This document shows positions 17,245 to 24,990 of a stretch of 31,640 nucleotides of DNA, piece by piece. How positions within the stretch are numbered: the first letter of the stretch is position 1; each line of letters opens with the position of its first letter. The stretch comes from an uncultured Acetatifactor sp. (lineage in GTDB: Bacteria > Bacillota > Clostridia > Lachnospirales > Lachnospiraceae). The notes beneath the pieces were generated by a model. It did no database searches, had not been told where the DNA came from, and saw only the letters and a program-made list of their open reading frames with translations. Position numbers and translations under genes: made by a program. The stretch is from NCBI GenBank assembly GCA_910584375.1, contig CAJUAH010000040.1, positions 1-31,640 on the forward strand. The letters run 5' to 3'.

Positions 17245-18071
17245 CGGGTCACTCCAATCAGGATCACGCTGGCGTTGTCTTTATTTTCACCGGCGCCGCG
17301 GTTCACTTTCTCTATGATCCGCAGCGCCTTTTCCTGACAGTTTCCCCGTTCCCGCAAGACCTCTTCCACCTGGCGGAAACCCAGGAAATCATAGATCCCG
17401 TCGCTCATCAGCGCCAGGATATCGCCTTTCAGCAGTTGCACCGGCGCGTCAAAATATTCTATGTCCCTGAAACCGTCCTGCCCCAGATAGTTGTAAAGCC
17501 TCTGGTTCTCCAGCAGGGACAGTGTATCCTGCCGGGACAGCCTGCCCTCCCGGAAACGCCTCTGCGCCATGACCGCCACCGTGTGGCCCGCCGATACGGG
17601 AACCAGGGTTCCCTCCCTGTATACCGCAATCTTCACGTTTCCCACCAGGGCATAATACAGATAGCCCCTGCGGATCAGCGCGCAGCCCACGCTGGCCGAG
17701 CCGCGGTTCTCGTCTCCCAATACCTTGAGGATCTCCCGGTTTGCGCACTGAAATGCCTTGCGAAAATAATACTGGGGATTGTTGAAGGCATTGTAATCCC
17801 TGAAAATATCCCGAAAGGTATCCACCGCCGTCCGGGCGGCGATCCTGCCCCCGTAAGCCTTGCCCCTGCCGTCCGCCAGAACCGCCATCATCCCGGCGTC
17901 GGTACTCATACAGGCTGTCTGATCCTCCTGCACCTCCCGGCTGCCGATGGTCATGCAGGTTCCCACATCGAGCCGCGCTCCGTCTTTTTGGGCGCTGACA
18001 CACAGCTTAAGGATCTCCAGCAACAGGATCAGCAGGGCCAGCGCGGCGATCCAGCCATACGTCTCACCCAT
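17241..18071 (-). CDS. membrane-anchored PP2C-type Ser/Thr protein phosphatase
   Basis: The protein is 276 aa from ATG 18071 (MGETYGWIAA). The frame is open to 18182, but that would overlap the FHA gene by more than 100 bases; the chosen start overlaps its end by only 8. One membrane helix lies at about residues 5-28. The PP2C domain follows with all main metal-site motifs: EDQ near 50, LADGRGKAYGG (Asp 67), SDGIYDFL (223-230), and KDNASVILIG near the end. It would remove phosphate from Ser/Thr proteins at the inner membrane face. In type VI systems a PP2C (PppA), a kinase (PpkA) and an FHA protein switch firing on and off. Here phosphatase and FHA partners are adjacent, but no kinase gene is in view. 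Confidence 0.9.
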   Translation of the reverse strand: MGETYGWIAALALLILLLEILKLCVSAQKDGARLDVGTCMTIGSREVQEDQTACMSTDAGMMAVLADGRGKAYGGRIAARTAVDTFRDIFRDYNAFNNPQYYFRKAFQCANREILKVLGDENRGSASVGCALIRRGYLYYALVGNVKIAVYREGTLVPVSAGHTVAVMAQRRFREGRLSRQDTLSLLENQRLYNYLGQDGFRDIEYFDAPVQLLKGDILALMSDGIYDFLGFRQVEEVLRERGNCQEKALRIIEKVNRGAGENKDNASVILIGVTR

Positions 18072-18609
18072 TGCCGTTCTTTCCTCTCTCCGCGTCCGCT
18101 CCCGTCTTATCTCCCCACATGAAATGATTGCCGCAGAAGGGCAGGAACGCGAATACGGACTGCCCCATCTCGATCTTGTCATAGGGGCTCAGCGTCATGG
18201 GGGTATAGACCGCGTTCTCATTGAGGTAGACCAGGCCGTTGGAATCCCCCGGCAGCAGCACCGTCTCCTTTTTCTTGGGGTCGAACACCACCACCGCGTG
18301 GTTTCTTCTGGATATCTCGTTGTCCCCCAGGATCTGGATGTCCATGTCGTCCGCCCGGCCGATAAAATTCTTGCCGTTCACGATCTTATAGTCCTTGCCC
18401 TGTCTGGGGCCGGAAATGCACACCAGCCATCCGCACACCGGCTTTATGTCGTCCTTGAAGAGCTGCTCCTCCAGATCCACCTCCGTCGCCCCGGTCTCTC
18501 TCTTTTCCTGCGTCTGGGTCTCCACATTGCAGTATGGGCACACGGTTCCATAGCGTTTTTTGCTGAAAAGGTGTCCGTTCTGGCATCTGATCAAATTTGA
18601 TTCTCCCAT
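18064..18609 (-). CDS. FHA-domain protein with N-terminal zinc knuckle
   Basis: The protein is 181 aa from ATG 18609 (MGESNLIRCQ), 32 bases after the previous stop; the open frame extends to 18675 but would overlap that gene. The N-terminus has a zinc-binding pattern C-x3-H ... C-x2-C (Cys 9, His 13, Cys 24, Cys 27). The FHA domain occupies about 60-165, with the phosphothreonine-binding residues in NFIGRADDMD (Gly-Arg 84-85) and EISRRNHAVV (Ser-Arg-Arg-Asn-His near 100-104), then DSNGLVYLN. It should recognise a phosphothreonine on a partner, likely controlled by the neighbouring PP2C. It lacks membrane segments. A threonine-containing stretch between knuckle and FHA domain (ETGATEVDLEEQ) resembles a phosphorylatable FHA ligand, by eye only. 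Confidence 0.9.
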   Translation of the reverse strand: MGESNLIRCQNGHLFSKKRYGTVCPYCNVETQTQEKRETGATEVDLEEQLFKDDIKPVCGWLVCISGPRQGKDYKIVNGKNFIGRADDMDIQILGDNEISRRNHAVVVFDPKKKETVLLPGDSNGLVYLNENAVYTPMTLSPYDKIEMGQSVFAFLPFCGNHFMWGDKTGADAERGKNGNG

Positions 18610-18641
18610 TTTCGTTACCGTCCTTGTGTCTGTTCTGAGAT

Positions 18642-19199
18642 TTATGATATCCGCAGCCTGGCCAGGGCGATGCAAATGATATCGCCCTTTTCCAGTTTGC
18701 AGGGTTTCCCGTAGGCCAGTTTGTATTTTTTACCGTCCTGTTTTTGTATGCTGACGCCGTTTTTCTCCGAGATATCCTCTATGTACCAACTGTCGCCGGA
18801 GTAGTTGAGCACGGCGTGCTCTATGTCGATCATGCTGGCGTAAACGCTGCCCTCCAGGTTCACGGTCACATGGTTTTCCCCCACGTCCCGCCCGATGACG
18901 ATGCCGTTCTTGCCGTAGATGTTCCAGGAGGCCAGGCCGCCGCCATCCTCCCCCAGCAGTACCAGCTCCGTCAGCGCGGTGGGGGGCAAGGCGTCTCGGA
19001 AGGCGGCCCTGCTCCCGGAGGCTCCCGCCGAAAGTCTCCCCTTTCTCAGGGCCAGCGCCGCATGGAAGAGCGAAAATACCATGGCGGCAAATATCCACAG
19101 GGCGCCCGCGTCCGTCCTGAAAGCCAGCAGCAACGCAACAGCCATGGAAAGCAGCGCGATCAGCCAGTTTATCCCTTTTGTCACAGCGGTTGTCCTCAT
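18642..19199 (-). CDS. membrane FHA-domain protein
   Basis: The protein is 185 aa, starting at an ATGA overlap with the J-domain gene. Two hydrophobic helices at about 10-27 and 33-50 form a hairpin, putting both ends in the cytoplasm. A linker is followed by an FHA domain at about 95-185 with GIVIGRDVGENHVTV (Gly-Arg 103-104), MIDIEHAVL (His 128) and ISEKNGVSI (Asn 147). The serine usually found three residues before the FHA histidine is not obvious here (ASMIDIEH), so phosphothreonine binding is likely but not certain. With the soluble FHA protein downstream and the FHA-like tail of the VWA protein, it would gather phosphorylated parts of the apparatus at the membrane. Confidence 0.9.
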   Translation of the reverse strand: MRTTAVTKGINWLIALLSMAVALLLAFRTDAGALWIFAAMVFSLFHAALALRKGRLSAGASGSRAAFRDALPPTALTELVLLGEDGGGLASWNIYGKNGIVIGRDVGENHVTVNLEGSVYASMIDIEHAVLNYSGDSWYIEDISEKNGVSIQKQDGKKYKLAYGKPCKLEKGDIICIALARLRIS

Positions 19200-19591
19200 C
19201 TCTTTATCCCCATAAATCGCTCAAACATTTCCGTGGTGTCCAGCGGATTGTCACTCCTGCGCCCGGCCTTTTCCTGCCCGGCCTTCTCTCCCTGCTCTGC
19301 CCCGAACCCGAACATATTGTTAAACTGGCGAAAGATATCCTGATAGTTTACGCCCGGCTTACCGGTTTCGGCTTTTGTCCCGCGGCGGTCCGCGTCATAT
19401 TTCTTTCTCTTTTCCGGATCGCCCAGCACGCCGTATGCCTCGTTGATCTCCCGGAATCTCCTCTCGCACTCCCCGTCTCCGGGATGGGCGTCAGGGTGGT
19501 ACTTCTTGGCCATCCTGCGGTATGCGGACTTGATCTCTTCCTCCGAGGCTCCCGGGGTTACGCCTATGACTTTGTAATAATCCTGCGCCAT
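19196..19591 (-). CDS. stand-alone J-domain (DnaJ-like) co-chaperone
   Basis: The protein is 131 aa. A J domain fills residues 1 to about 70: YYKVIGVTPGASEEEIKSAY, the HPD motif at 32-34 (KKYHPDAHPG), and EINEAYGVLGDPEKRKKYD. The remaining 60 residues are a short phenylalanine/glycine and charged tail (IFRQFNNMFGFGAEQG), with no zinc-finger or DnaJ C-terminal domain. J proteins stimulate ATP hydrolysis by Hsp70 through HPD, and the Hsp70-like gene at 10589-13207 is the natural partner. GGAGG lies 10 bases before the ATG. The gene follows two hairpins and overlaps the next gene by 4 bases. Confidence 0.93.
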   Translation of the reverse strand: MAQDYYKVIGVTPGASEEEIKSAYRRMAKKYHPDAHPGDGECERRFREINEAYGVLGDPEKRKKYDADRRGTKAETGKPGVNYQDIFRQFNNMFGFGAEQGEKAGQEKAGRRSDNPLDTTEMFERFMGIKR

Positions 19592-19613
19592 GTTCCCATG
19601 CCCTCCTTAGTCC

Positions 19614-19660
19614 TACTCCCAAAGGCTCCCGCAGGATCCGTGCCGGAGTCCTTGGGAGTA
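19614..19660 (-). other. long RNA hairpin between tube genes and J-domain gene
   Basis: On the transcript, TACTCCCAAGGACTCC pairs with GGGAGCCTTTGGGAGTA across a short loop: 16 positions, one mismatch and one G-U pair. No U-run follows it, so it is not a simple terminator. It could protect the upstream tube/sheath mRNA end after processing, or slow ribosome access to the J-domain gene that starts 23 bases later. Confidence 0.6.
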
Positions 19661-19672
19661 AAAATAATCGGC

Positions 19673-19703
19673 AAAGGGCGCATCCTTCAAGATACGCCCT
19701 TTT
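19673..19703 (-). terminator. partial/attenuating hairpin just after the second tube gene
   Basis: On the minus transcript AAAGGGCGTATC pairs with GATGCGCCCTTT around a 6-base loop: 12 positions, including a G-U pair that becomes a C-A mismatch if the plus strand is read. This shows the structure is built for the minus-strand RNA. Only three U residues follow before GCC, so termination would be weak. It begins 14 bases after the tube stop, where it could cut read-through and keep tube and sheath mRNA in excess. Confidence 0.55.
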
Positions 19704-19716
19704 TTGATATCAGGAA

Positions 19717-20145
19717 TCAGGCGCCTACATATCCGCCGTCAATAGAAACCAGGTTCAGCTTATCCTTTTTCTGCTTGATCAGGATGCTGAAAGTGCCCAC
19801 GCCGTCCGTATTGCCAAAGTCTTCCTTGTAGTCTACGACAAAGGCTCTGGGGAAAGTATACTTCCTCTCCACCACGCCGGCCTCCACGATCTCCACCGTC
19901 ACCTGGCGGTAAGCCGCGGCGTTCTCCGCCGGAACCATGGACCATGTGGCAAGCTGCCGGGTGCTGTCAAAGGGATCTCCGTCCGTTGCCACCAGGATCT
20001 TGCCGGATATCTCCAGCGCGCAGCCCACATCCTTGGTCCTGGCATTGGAATCCAGGGGGATCTCCGTGCGGAATTTTACTTTTTTCACGCATTCCTTCGA
20101 GACTTCAAAGCTCTGCTGTCCGTCTATTTTTACGATCAAAGACAT
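19717..20145 (-). CDS. Hcp-like tube protein, second paralogue
   Basis: The protein is 142 aa with AGGAGG 9 bases before the ATG. It aligns end to end with its neighbour at 20186-20611: shared IP-x-DSNAR near residue 30, LA-x-WS-x-VP near 66, YR-x-V-x-VE, FP-x-AFV-x-Y and the C-terminal GVG-x-F then KQKKD. The strand-rich fold, length and repeated charged turns are what is expected of a contractile-tail tube/Hcp subunit, which stacks as hexameric rings inside the sheath. The assignment rests on fold pattern and on position beside a sheath-like gene, not on a diagnostic motif. It is separated from the J-domain gene by 125 bases containing two hairpins. Confidence 0.85.
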   Translation of the reverse strand: MSLIVKIDGQQSFEVSKECVKKVKFRTEIPLDSNARTKDVGCALEISGKILVATDGDPFDSTRQLATWSMVPAENAAAYRQVTVEIVEAGVVERKYTFPRAFVVDYKEDFGNTDGVGTFSILIKQKKDKLNLVSIDGGYVGA

Positions 20146-20185
20146 ACTCTACACCTCCTATTATGAGTTCCGCTGTTTCAGTATT

Positions 20186-20611
20186 TTACTGTTCAAAACC
20201 GCCTTCAATGGCAGTCAGTTCCGTCAGGTCTTTCTTCTGCTTTACATGCAGGTAGAAAGAGCCCACTCCGGTCTCATCGTCCAGCTCCTCCGTGTACTCC
20301 ATCACAAAGGCGTTGGGCAGCGTGATCTGACGGACGATCTGGCCCGCGGCCACCACTTCCACCTTCACATTGCGGTAGCAGTCCGCGCTGTCGCTGGGAA
20401 CGATACTCCACTTGGCCAGGTTCACCGTGGCGTCCTGTGCCTCGGCGCCCAGAGAGAACAGCATCTTCCCCCAGATCTTCAGAGCCGCGCCGTTGTCTGT
20501 GGCTCTGGCGTTGGAGTCCGCCGGAATCTCGGAATGAAACTCCACATTGGTTACACATTTCTCACTCAGGCTAACCGGGCCCGAGCCGTCAATTGTTAAT
20601 CTGAATCCCAT
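20186..20611 (-). CDS. Hcp-like tube protein, first paralogue
   Basis: The protein is 141 aa with GGAGGG about 7 bases before the ATG. It is a paralogue of the next gene by a roughly residue-for-residue match, differing in surface positions and in the loop around 49-60. It starts 33 bases after the sheath stop and ends 40 bases before the second tube gene, consistent with a sheath-tube-tube block as seen in several contractile injection systems with more than one tube type. One paralogue may form the bulk tube and the other a specialised ring near baseplate or cap, or the tube may be mixed. Confidence 0.85.
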   Translation of the reverse strand: MGFRLTIDGSGPVSLSEKCVTNVEFHSEIPADSNARATDNGAALKIWGKMLFSLGAEAQDATVNLAKWSIVPSDSADCYRNVKVEVVAAGQIVRQITLPNAFVMEYTEELDDETGVGSFYLHVKQKKDLTELTAIEGGFEQ

Positions 20612-20644
20612 GTCTTTCCCTCCATTTCTGAATGCATTTGTTTT

Positions 20645-22831
20645 TTATAAATCTGAAGCCAAAGGGTTGATTTGGACTTCCAGGTTTCTGGGGCTGCCGT
20701 TGAAGGTGATGGTCAGTTCGCATACGCCCTCCGAGTCAACAATCTGATGGCTGAGATTGTCGCCCTCCGTGATCACCGCATTGACACAGTCCTGTTTTTT
20801 GACCCACTTGCTCTTCTGGCTCTGGGGATTGTCCGAGAAGAAAGCTTTGATATTGTCCTCCTTGAAATCGCCGGTGGCATACCGCAGCACCCTCTCGATA
20901 TAGGTGGTAGCCTGGGTCTTGTATACCGGTTCATAGGAGGAACGGGCCGAGTCAAAGAGCAGATTCCTGGCCTTGTATACGGAGACATTGGTGATGGCCT
21001 CGCCGCCTAAAGAGGCATTGTCGGAACTGAATATCCACCCGAAATTCTTCTGGTTGATCTGGGCCTTGATATTGTTGGTAAACCCGGTGATCTCCTTGGG
21101 CATGGTGGTGTAAGCCAAGAGGGAATTGTTCCCCGCCTCTATGTCGAAACGCACGCCGGGCAGTTCCGGATCCGTCTTTTTCCGGGTCTTGCCAAAGTGG
21201 TCTTTCAAATATTCCGGGCACTGGCAGGCTGCCCGGAATCCTGCCGCCACATAGGCGCCGCCGATATAGATGCCCTCGATCCAGAGACGCATGACGTCCT
21301 CTTTTTCCCTGGACAGCTCCGCGCCGTTTTCCTCCGTCACTTTCATCCGGCTGTCCAGGATCACGCCGGACTTATTCTTGGGAATCACGGTGAAATTGGG
21401 CAGTACCGGGATCGCGAATTCGCTGTAGGCCTTGCCCGTCAGCGGCGCGCACTTCTCGATGGCTTTCTCTATTCCCTCCGCCGCCATGGCGTTGAAGGTG
21501 GTCTCCTCCCTGTTCTCAAAGGAGAAGAAAGTCTCCACCCGGTAATCCTTGAACACGTCCAGCAGGGTGCTGAGAGCCTCCATGCTGTAGGCGCTGCTGT
21601 CCGCTTTGGACACATTTCCCTTAAACCGTTCCCTCTGTATTCTGTTGGCCACGTTCTGGCTCCAGGCCACATTGGGATAGATGGCGTACCAGATCGTGTC
21701 GCGGAAATTGTTCTTGCCGTTGGCAGTGTTCAGATAGGTGATCAGCCGGGGCAGATAGGAGCTCTTCGCCATCATTTCCGGGGATACATTGGCGATCACC
21801 AGCGTGGGAACCATGCCCTTGGTCTTGGTCTTATACTGGTCAAAGAACATCCGGATCCCCAGCAGTTTCTCCAGCAGGGGTTTCACCGCCTTGATAAAAT
21901 TGTCCTTGGAGTTCTTGTAAAATTCCAGGTAGCTGTTGTAGTTGGCCACCTCGGTCTCCACGTCCACCTGGGTCTGCTGTGTGGAGACCAGCGGGCAGAA
22001 TGTGCGAACCACCAGACCCTCCACATAGTCGTTGGGAGTGGGGTTGACCGCCTGATAATCCTCCTTCAGCACTTCGATCAGGCCGGTGTTGATATTGTCG
22101 TCCCGTATGGCCAGAGCGGTGGTTCCCTCCCTGGGAGCCTCCAGTACTTTCAATTCCCCGTTGTCCCCCAGGGACAGATACCCGGGAACCACGGCGGAAT
22201 TGCTTTTCTGCTGCTCTCCTTTCCCCAGCAGCAGCCGGGTCTTGATATCCTCGATCGCCAGCGGGAGCATGGCCATCACATTGTTATAATTCTGGCTGGC
22301 GTCCTCAAACAGCAGGTTCAGCTTGTCACCCATATCCAGTTTCTGGGGATCTCCGTCCTCCAGTTCCATATATCTCCTATAGTTGTACTGGATCTCCTTT
22401 CTCACCTGCTTGATGTCTTCCATGACTTTTCGGGGGGAAATCATCTCCAGCATTTTATCAAAGCTGAACTCCACATTCAGCAGCCCCTGGGCCTTTCTGG
22501 ACTGCATGACGGAGAGTATCATGTTCTGAAAGTTCTCGAAATCATTCAGGTAAATGGGCGTCAGCATGGACTCCGGCAGGTTGACGGGCTTTTCCAGCGT
22601 ATACATCACAGACTGGGAATTGGCGTCAAAAAATGACCATATGACTGGCTTGAATTTCTGCTCCACCTCCTCGTAGCTGTGGCATTCCAGATGCTGGTTG
22701 ATCTCCTTCATACTGTCGTCATCCAGGCTGTCAAGCCCTTTTACGTCCCCCACCAGGGTGAGCAGATCCTGCTTGTCCGGGTTGATGACGTCCAGAAGAA
22801 GTGTTCGGTTGGTCTGGTTAATCGTCTCCAT
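20645..22831 (-). CDS. large contractile sheath-like protein (TssC-type, probable)
   Basis: The protein is 728 aa with AAGGAG 8 bases before the ATG. It is soluble and lacks signal or membrane segments. The C-terminal third includes a sheath-like helical stretch (SVYKARNLLFDSARSSYEPV, then TTYIERVLRYATGDF), followed by a strand-rich handshake-like end (GVCELTITFNGSPRNLEVQI). Internal segments such as EGIYIGGAYVAAGFRAACQ also fit a core sheath domain. It is longer than typical TssC (about 500) and there is no separate TssB, so a single subunit would build the whole sheath, as in phage tails. The first 350 residues are helical and charged, perhaps an added outer domain. The adjacent tube genes are the strongest support. 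Confidence 0.82.
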   Translation of the reverse strand: METINQTNRTLLLDVINPDKQDLLTLVGDVKGLDSLDDDSMKEINQHLECHSYEEVEQKFKPVIWSFFDANSQSVMYTLEKPVNLPESMLTPIYLNDFENFQNMILSVMQSRKAQGLLNVEFSFDKMLEMISPRKVMEDIKQVRKEIQYNYRRYMELEDGDPQKLDMGDKLNLLFEDASQNYNNVMAMLPLAIEDIKTRLLLGKGEQQKSNSAVVPGYLSLGDNGELKVLEAPREGTTALAIRDDNINTGLIEVLKEDYQAVNPTPNDYVEGLVVRTFCPLVSTQQTQVDVETEVANYNSYLEFYKNSKDNFIKAVKPLLEKLLGIRMFFDQYKTKTKGMVPTLVIANVSPEMMAKSSYLPRLITYLNTANGKNNFRDTIWYAIYPNVAWSQNVANRIQRERFKGNVSKADSSAYSMEALSTLLDVFKDYRVETFFSFENREETTFNAMAAEGIEKAIEKCAPLTGKAYSEFAIPVLPNFTVIPKNKSGVILDSRMKVTEENGAELSREKEDVMRLWIEGIYIGGAYVAAGFRAACQCPEYLKDHFGKTRKKTDPELPGVRFDIEAGNNSLLAYTTMPKEITGFTNNIKAQINQKNFGWIFSSDNASLGGEAITNVSVYKARNLLFDSARSSYEPVYKTQATTYIERVLRYATGDFKEDNIKAFFSDNPQSQKSKWVKKQDCVNAVITEGDNLSHQIVDSEGVCELTITFNGSPRNLEVQINPLASDL

Positions 22832-22874
22832 TTTTACCGCTCCTTTTGCATTGTATTTTTGTCCCGCCCGTAGG

Positions 22875-24722
22875 CTACTGCCATGCCTCCCCAGGCTTTA
22901 AATCCTTGTATTGCAGCGTCAGCTCGCTGATCTCGTCCTCAAACGATATGTCCAGTTTGGCGTCCATGGACAGTTGATAGCTCCTGTCCTTCATCAATAT
23001 CTCCCTGCTCTTCATGATCGTGCAGTCGGAGTTGTTGGTCAGTATCAGATTGCGGTTCGTTCCCGGCTTAAAATAGATCTGCCCAGCCCCTGGAAACGTT
23101 TCGCTGACCTGGCACTCTTCCAATATTTCCTGTAAAGAGACCACTTTTCCTGCGGGCAGCCGGAAAAGGTTATAGTATAACGGCGGAATGTCGTAACCTG
23201 ATTTTGTCCTGGTGATATACAGGTTTACTTTCCCCACATAGCTGTATTTACTGGGCTGGGGCCGCTGTGTCTCCGGCGCAGGCACAGGTTTTGCCCGTCT
23301 CCGGCGCAGGAAAAGGAGCAATAGGACAAACAGGGCCGCCAGCAACAGGATTCCGGCTGCCGCCGCGCCCACAGGAAACTTCGGCGGCTGGGGTTCTTCT
23401 ACTGGCTCCGAGGGCGCCGGAGGCGGTGGGGCCAGAGTGACCGTGGCGTCCTCTCCTCGGATCACATTTACAGGCAGCTCCGAGTAGTCAAAGCTGACCG
23501 CATACTCCTGGGCGGCAGTCACATTTTCCTGTAGCTCGATCCTGCCCGATTGCAGATAGGTTTCCTTCGTCTCTCTATGGATCCCATGGATTTCCAGGCT
23601 GATTTTCCCACGGTCAAAGAAAGCGTCTTCCCACAGCGCTGTTTCCGGCCTCTCCATGCTGTAAAAGCTGTAGGAGACCGTCGCAGTGCGCTGGTAACAG
23701 GGATTCTCTGTCTGTTCTATCAAGCGATCCTCATAGGATATCTCCACTCTGGGGATTACCGAATATTCGGGGACGGCATTGATCCTGACCTGTTTTCCCT
23801 GCTGTGTTTCAAAGCTGATCTCCAGATGTCCGCCTGTGGGTCTTTCGATCTCCAACAGCGAATATCTGTCGCCGTTTATCTGCCTCGCGCTCTCCGCCTG
23901 GAAGGAGGAGTTCAGATTTTGGATGGGGGCGTCGCAGGTCAGCAGCAGCTTGATCCTGTCCGCCCTGGTATAGGGCAATTCCAGGGATATTTTTTCCTGT
24001 CCGCCGCCTGCGTCCACAATAGCGACAGTGGACTGTTTCACGCCCATCTCCGCCAGGATCCCGTCTATTTTTTCCTGTAGTTCTGCGGCCTGCGCCACAT
24101 GCCAGCTCTTTCCTCCGGTCATGGCGGCGGCCCTGAAAATGTCGTTTTCCGGGTTCCCCATATCCTCCCCCAGACCGACGGTGTATATAGTGATTCCCTG
24201 GTCCGCGGCACGTTTTGCGGCGTCCTGGTACAACCGCCGGGACTCCTGGGTATCCCCGTCCTCCTTCAGGAGAATCTCTCCGTCAGAGAACATGATAATG
24301 TATTTTTCCTCCGCGGCTGTATCCGCCAGCGCGTCCACCGCGCGGCTGAGCCCGGCTCCCGCGTTGCTGTAACCCTGGTATTGCACCTCTGCCGCCAGCT
24401 TTGCGATATTGTCTCTATGGCGGCTGGATGCCGTTTCCATCACTTGCATATCGTCCGCTCCGCACAGAAGGGATGCCTCCGTGCTATAGCAGACAAAAGC
24501 CGTATTGTAGTTGGATGGGAGAGAATAGATCAACTGTGTGATGCTGTCCGGCACCAGTCTTTCAGAATCATTGGTCTTCATGCTGCCGCTGGTATCCAGC
24601 AGAATGATAACGGCTTTTTCCGCAGTCTGTTCTTTCTGGGCCAGAGCAGGTATACGGGAGACAACGGCCAGGAGCAGCACTGCTGTCAGAGTCATAAATT
24701 TCAGATATCCGGCCCGTTTCAT
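22875..24722 (-). CDS. secreted-domain von Willebrand A protein with membrane anchor and FHA-like tail
   Basis: The protein is 615 aa from ATG 24722, which has GGGGG 4 bases upstream and begins a classical signal peptide (MKRAGYLKFMTLTAVLLL, cleavage likely after ALA at 26-28). The frame is open to 24785 but that start spoils the signal. The VWA domain follows directly, with metal site DTSGSMKTND at 43-52 and the GEILL region later; beta-sandwich-like parts fill about 220-430. A proline stretch leads to one membrane helix (about 450-473), then an RRRR stop-transfer. The cytoplasmic C-terminus (about 497-610) looks like a divergent FHA domain (NLILTNNSDCT, then ILMKDRSYQLSM). It would link an outside ligand-binding domain to the phosphorylation circuit, and is the first gene of the operon. 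Confidence 0.9.
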   Translation of the reverse strand: MKRAGYLKFMTLTAVLLLAVVSRIPALAQKEQTAEKAVIILLDTSGSMKTNDSERLVPDSITQLIYSLPSNYNTAFVCYSTEASLLCGADDMQVMETASSRHRDNIAKLAAEVQYQGYSNAGAGLSRAVDALADTAAEEKYIIMFSDGEILLKEDGDTQESRRLYQDAAKRAADQGITIYTVGLGEDMGNPENDIFRAAAMTGGKSWHVAQAAELQEKIDGILAEMGVKQSTVAIVDAGGGQEKISLELPYTRADRIKLLLTCDAPIQNLNSSFQAESARQINGDRYSLLEIERPTGGHLEISFETQQGKQVRINAVPEYSVIPRVEISYEDRLIEQTENPCYQRTATVSYSFYSMERPETALWEDAFFDRGKISLEIHGIHRETKETYLQSGRIELQENVTAAQEYAVSFDYSELPVNVIRGEDATVTLAPPPPAPSEPVEEPQPPKFPVGAAAAGILLLAALFVLLLLFLRRRRAKPVPAPETQRPQPSKYSYVGKVNLYITRTKSGYDIPPLYYNLFRLPAGKVVSLQEILEECQVSETFPGAGQIYFKPGTNRNLILTNNSDCTIMKSREILMKDRSYQLSMDAKLDISFEDEISELTLQYKDLKPGEAWQ

Positions 24723-24817
24723 ACTTCCCCCTGTCCTGCCCCTTTCCTGTCTGCATCCTGCAATTTGCTCCGGTTTTGAACGCAATTTCCGACTTCTTTT
24801 TCCATAAATTTACAATG

Positions 24818-24847
24818 ATTTTACAACGTTTTAACCTTTCGTTTCAA
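24818..24847 (-). promoter_or_regulatory. probable housekeeping promoter of the injection-system operon
   Basis: Read on the minus strand: -35 TTGAAA (24842-24847), 18-base spacer, -10 TAAAAT (24818-24823). Transcription would start near 24811, leaving about 90 bases before the VWA ATG. Two ATTGAA copies lie exactly 14 bases apart (24843-24848 and 24857-24862), the nearer one overlapping the -35. They could be a site for the adjacent LytTR regulator, though they do not match a LytTR consensus I would rely on. Confidence 0.55.
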
Positions 24848-24928
24848 TATGTGGTATTCAATGTATTGTGTTGTGGGCTTAACGCTGTCTTTTTCCGCCG
24901 CTCACCCCTCTTTTGCGTACATGCACGC

Positions 24929-24956
24929 AAAAAAAGAACAGATTGCTTGAATCTGT
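24929..24956 (-). terminator. Rho-independent terminator of the LytTR gene
   Basis: On the minus strand ACAGATT and AATCTGT form a 7-bp stem with loop CAAGC (24938-24956), followed by TCTTTTTTT (24929-24937). It lies 35 bases after the response-regulator stop and separates it from the VWA promoter. Confidence 0.75.
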
Positions 24957-24990
24957 CCTAATGTCTGTTCCTATAGAGTTATATGCCTTG

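Noticed and set aside
19673..19703. Plus-strand terminator (stem followed by TTTTTT)
   Set aside because: There is no plus-strand gene to terminate, and the stem has a C-A mismatch when read as plus-strand RNA but a G-U pair on the minus strand.
24911..24930. Palindrome TTTTGCGT-ACATGC-ACGCAAAA
   Set aside because: Considered as a terminator, but on neither strand does a U-run follow the stem. The real terminator is the adjacent stem at 24938-24956. An operator role is possible but unsupported.
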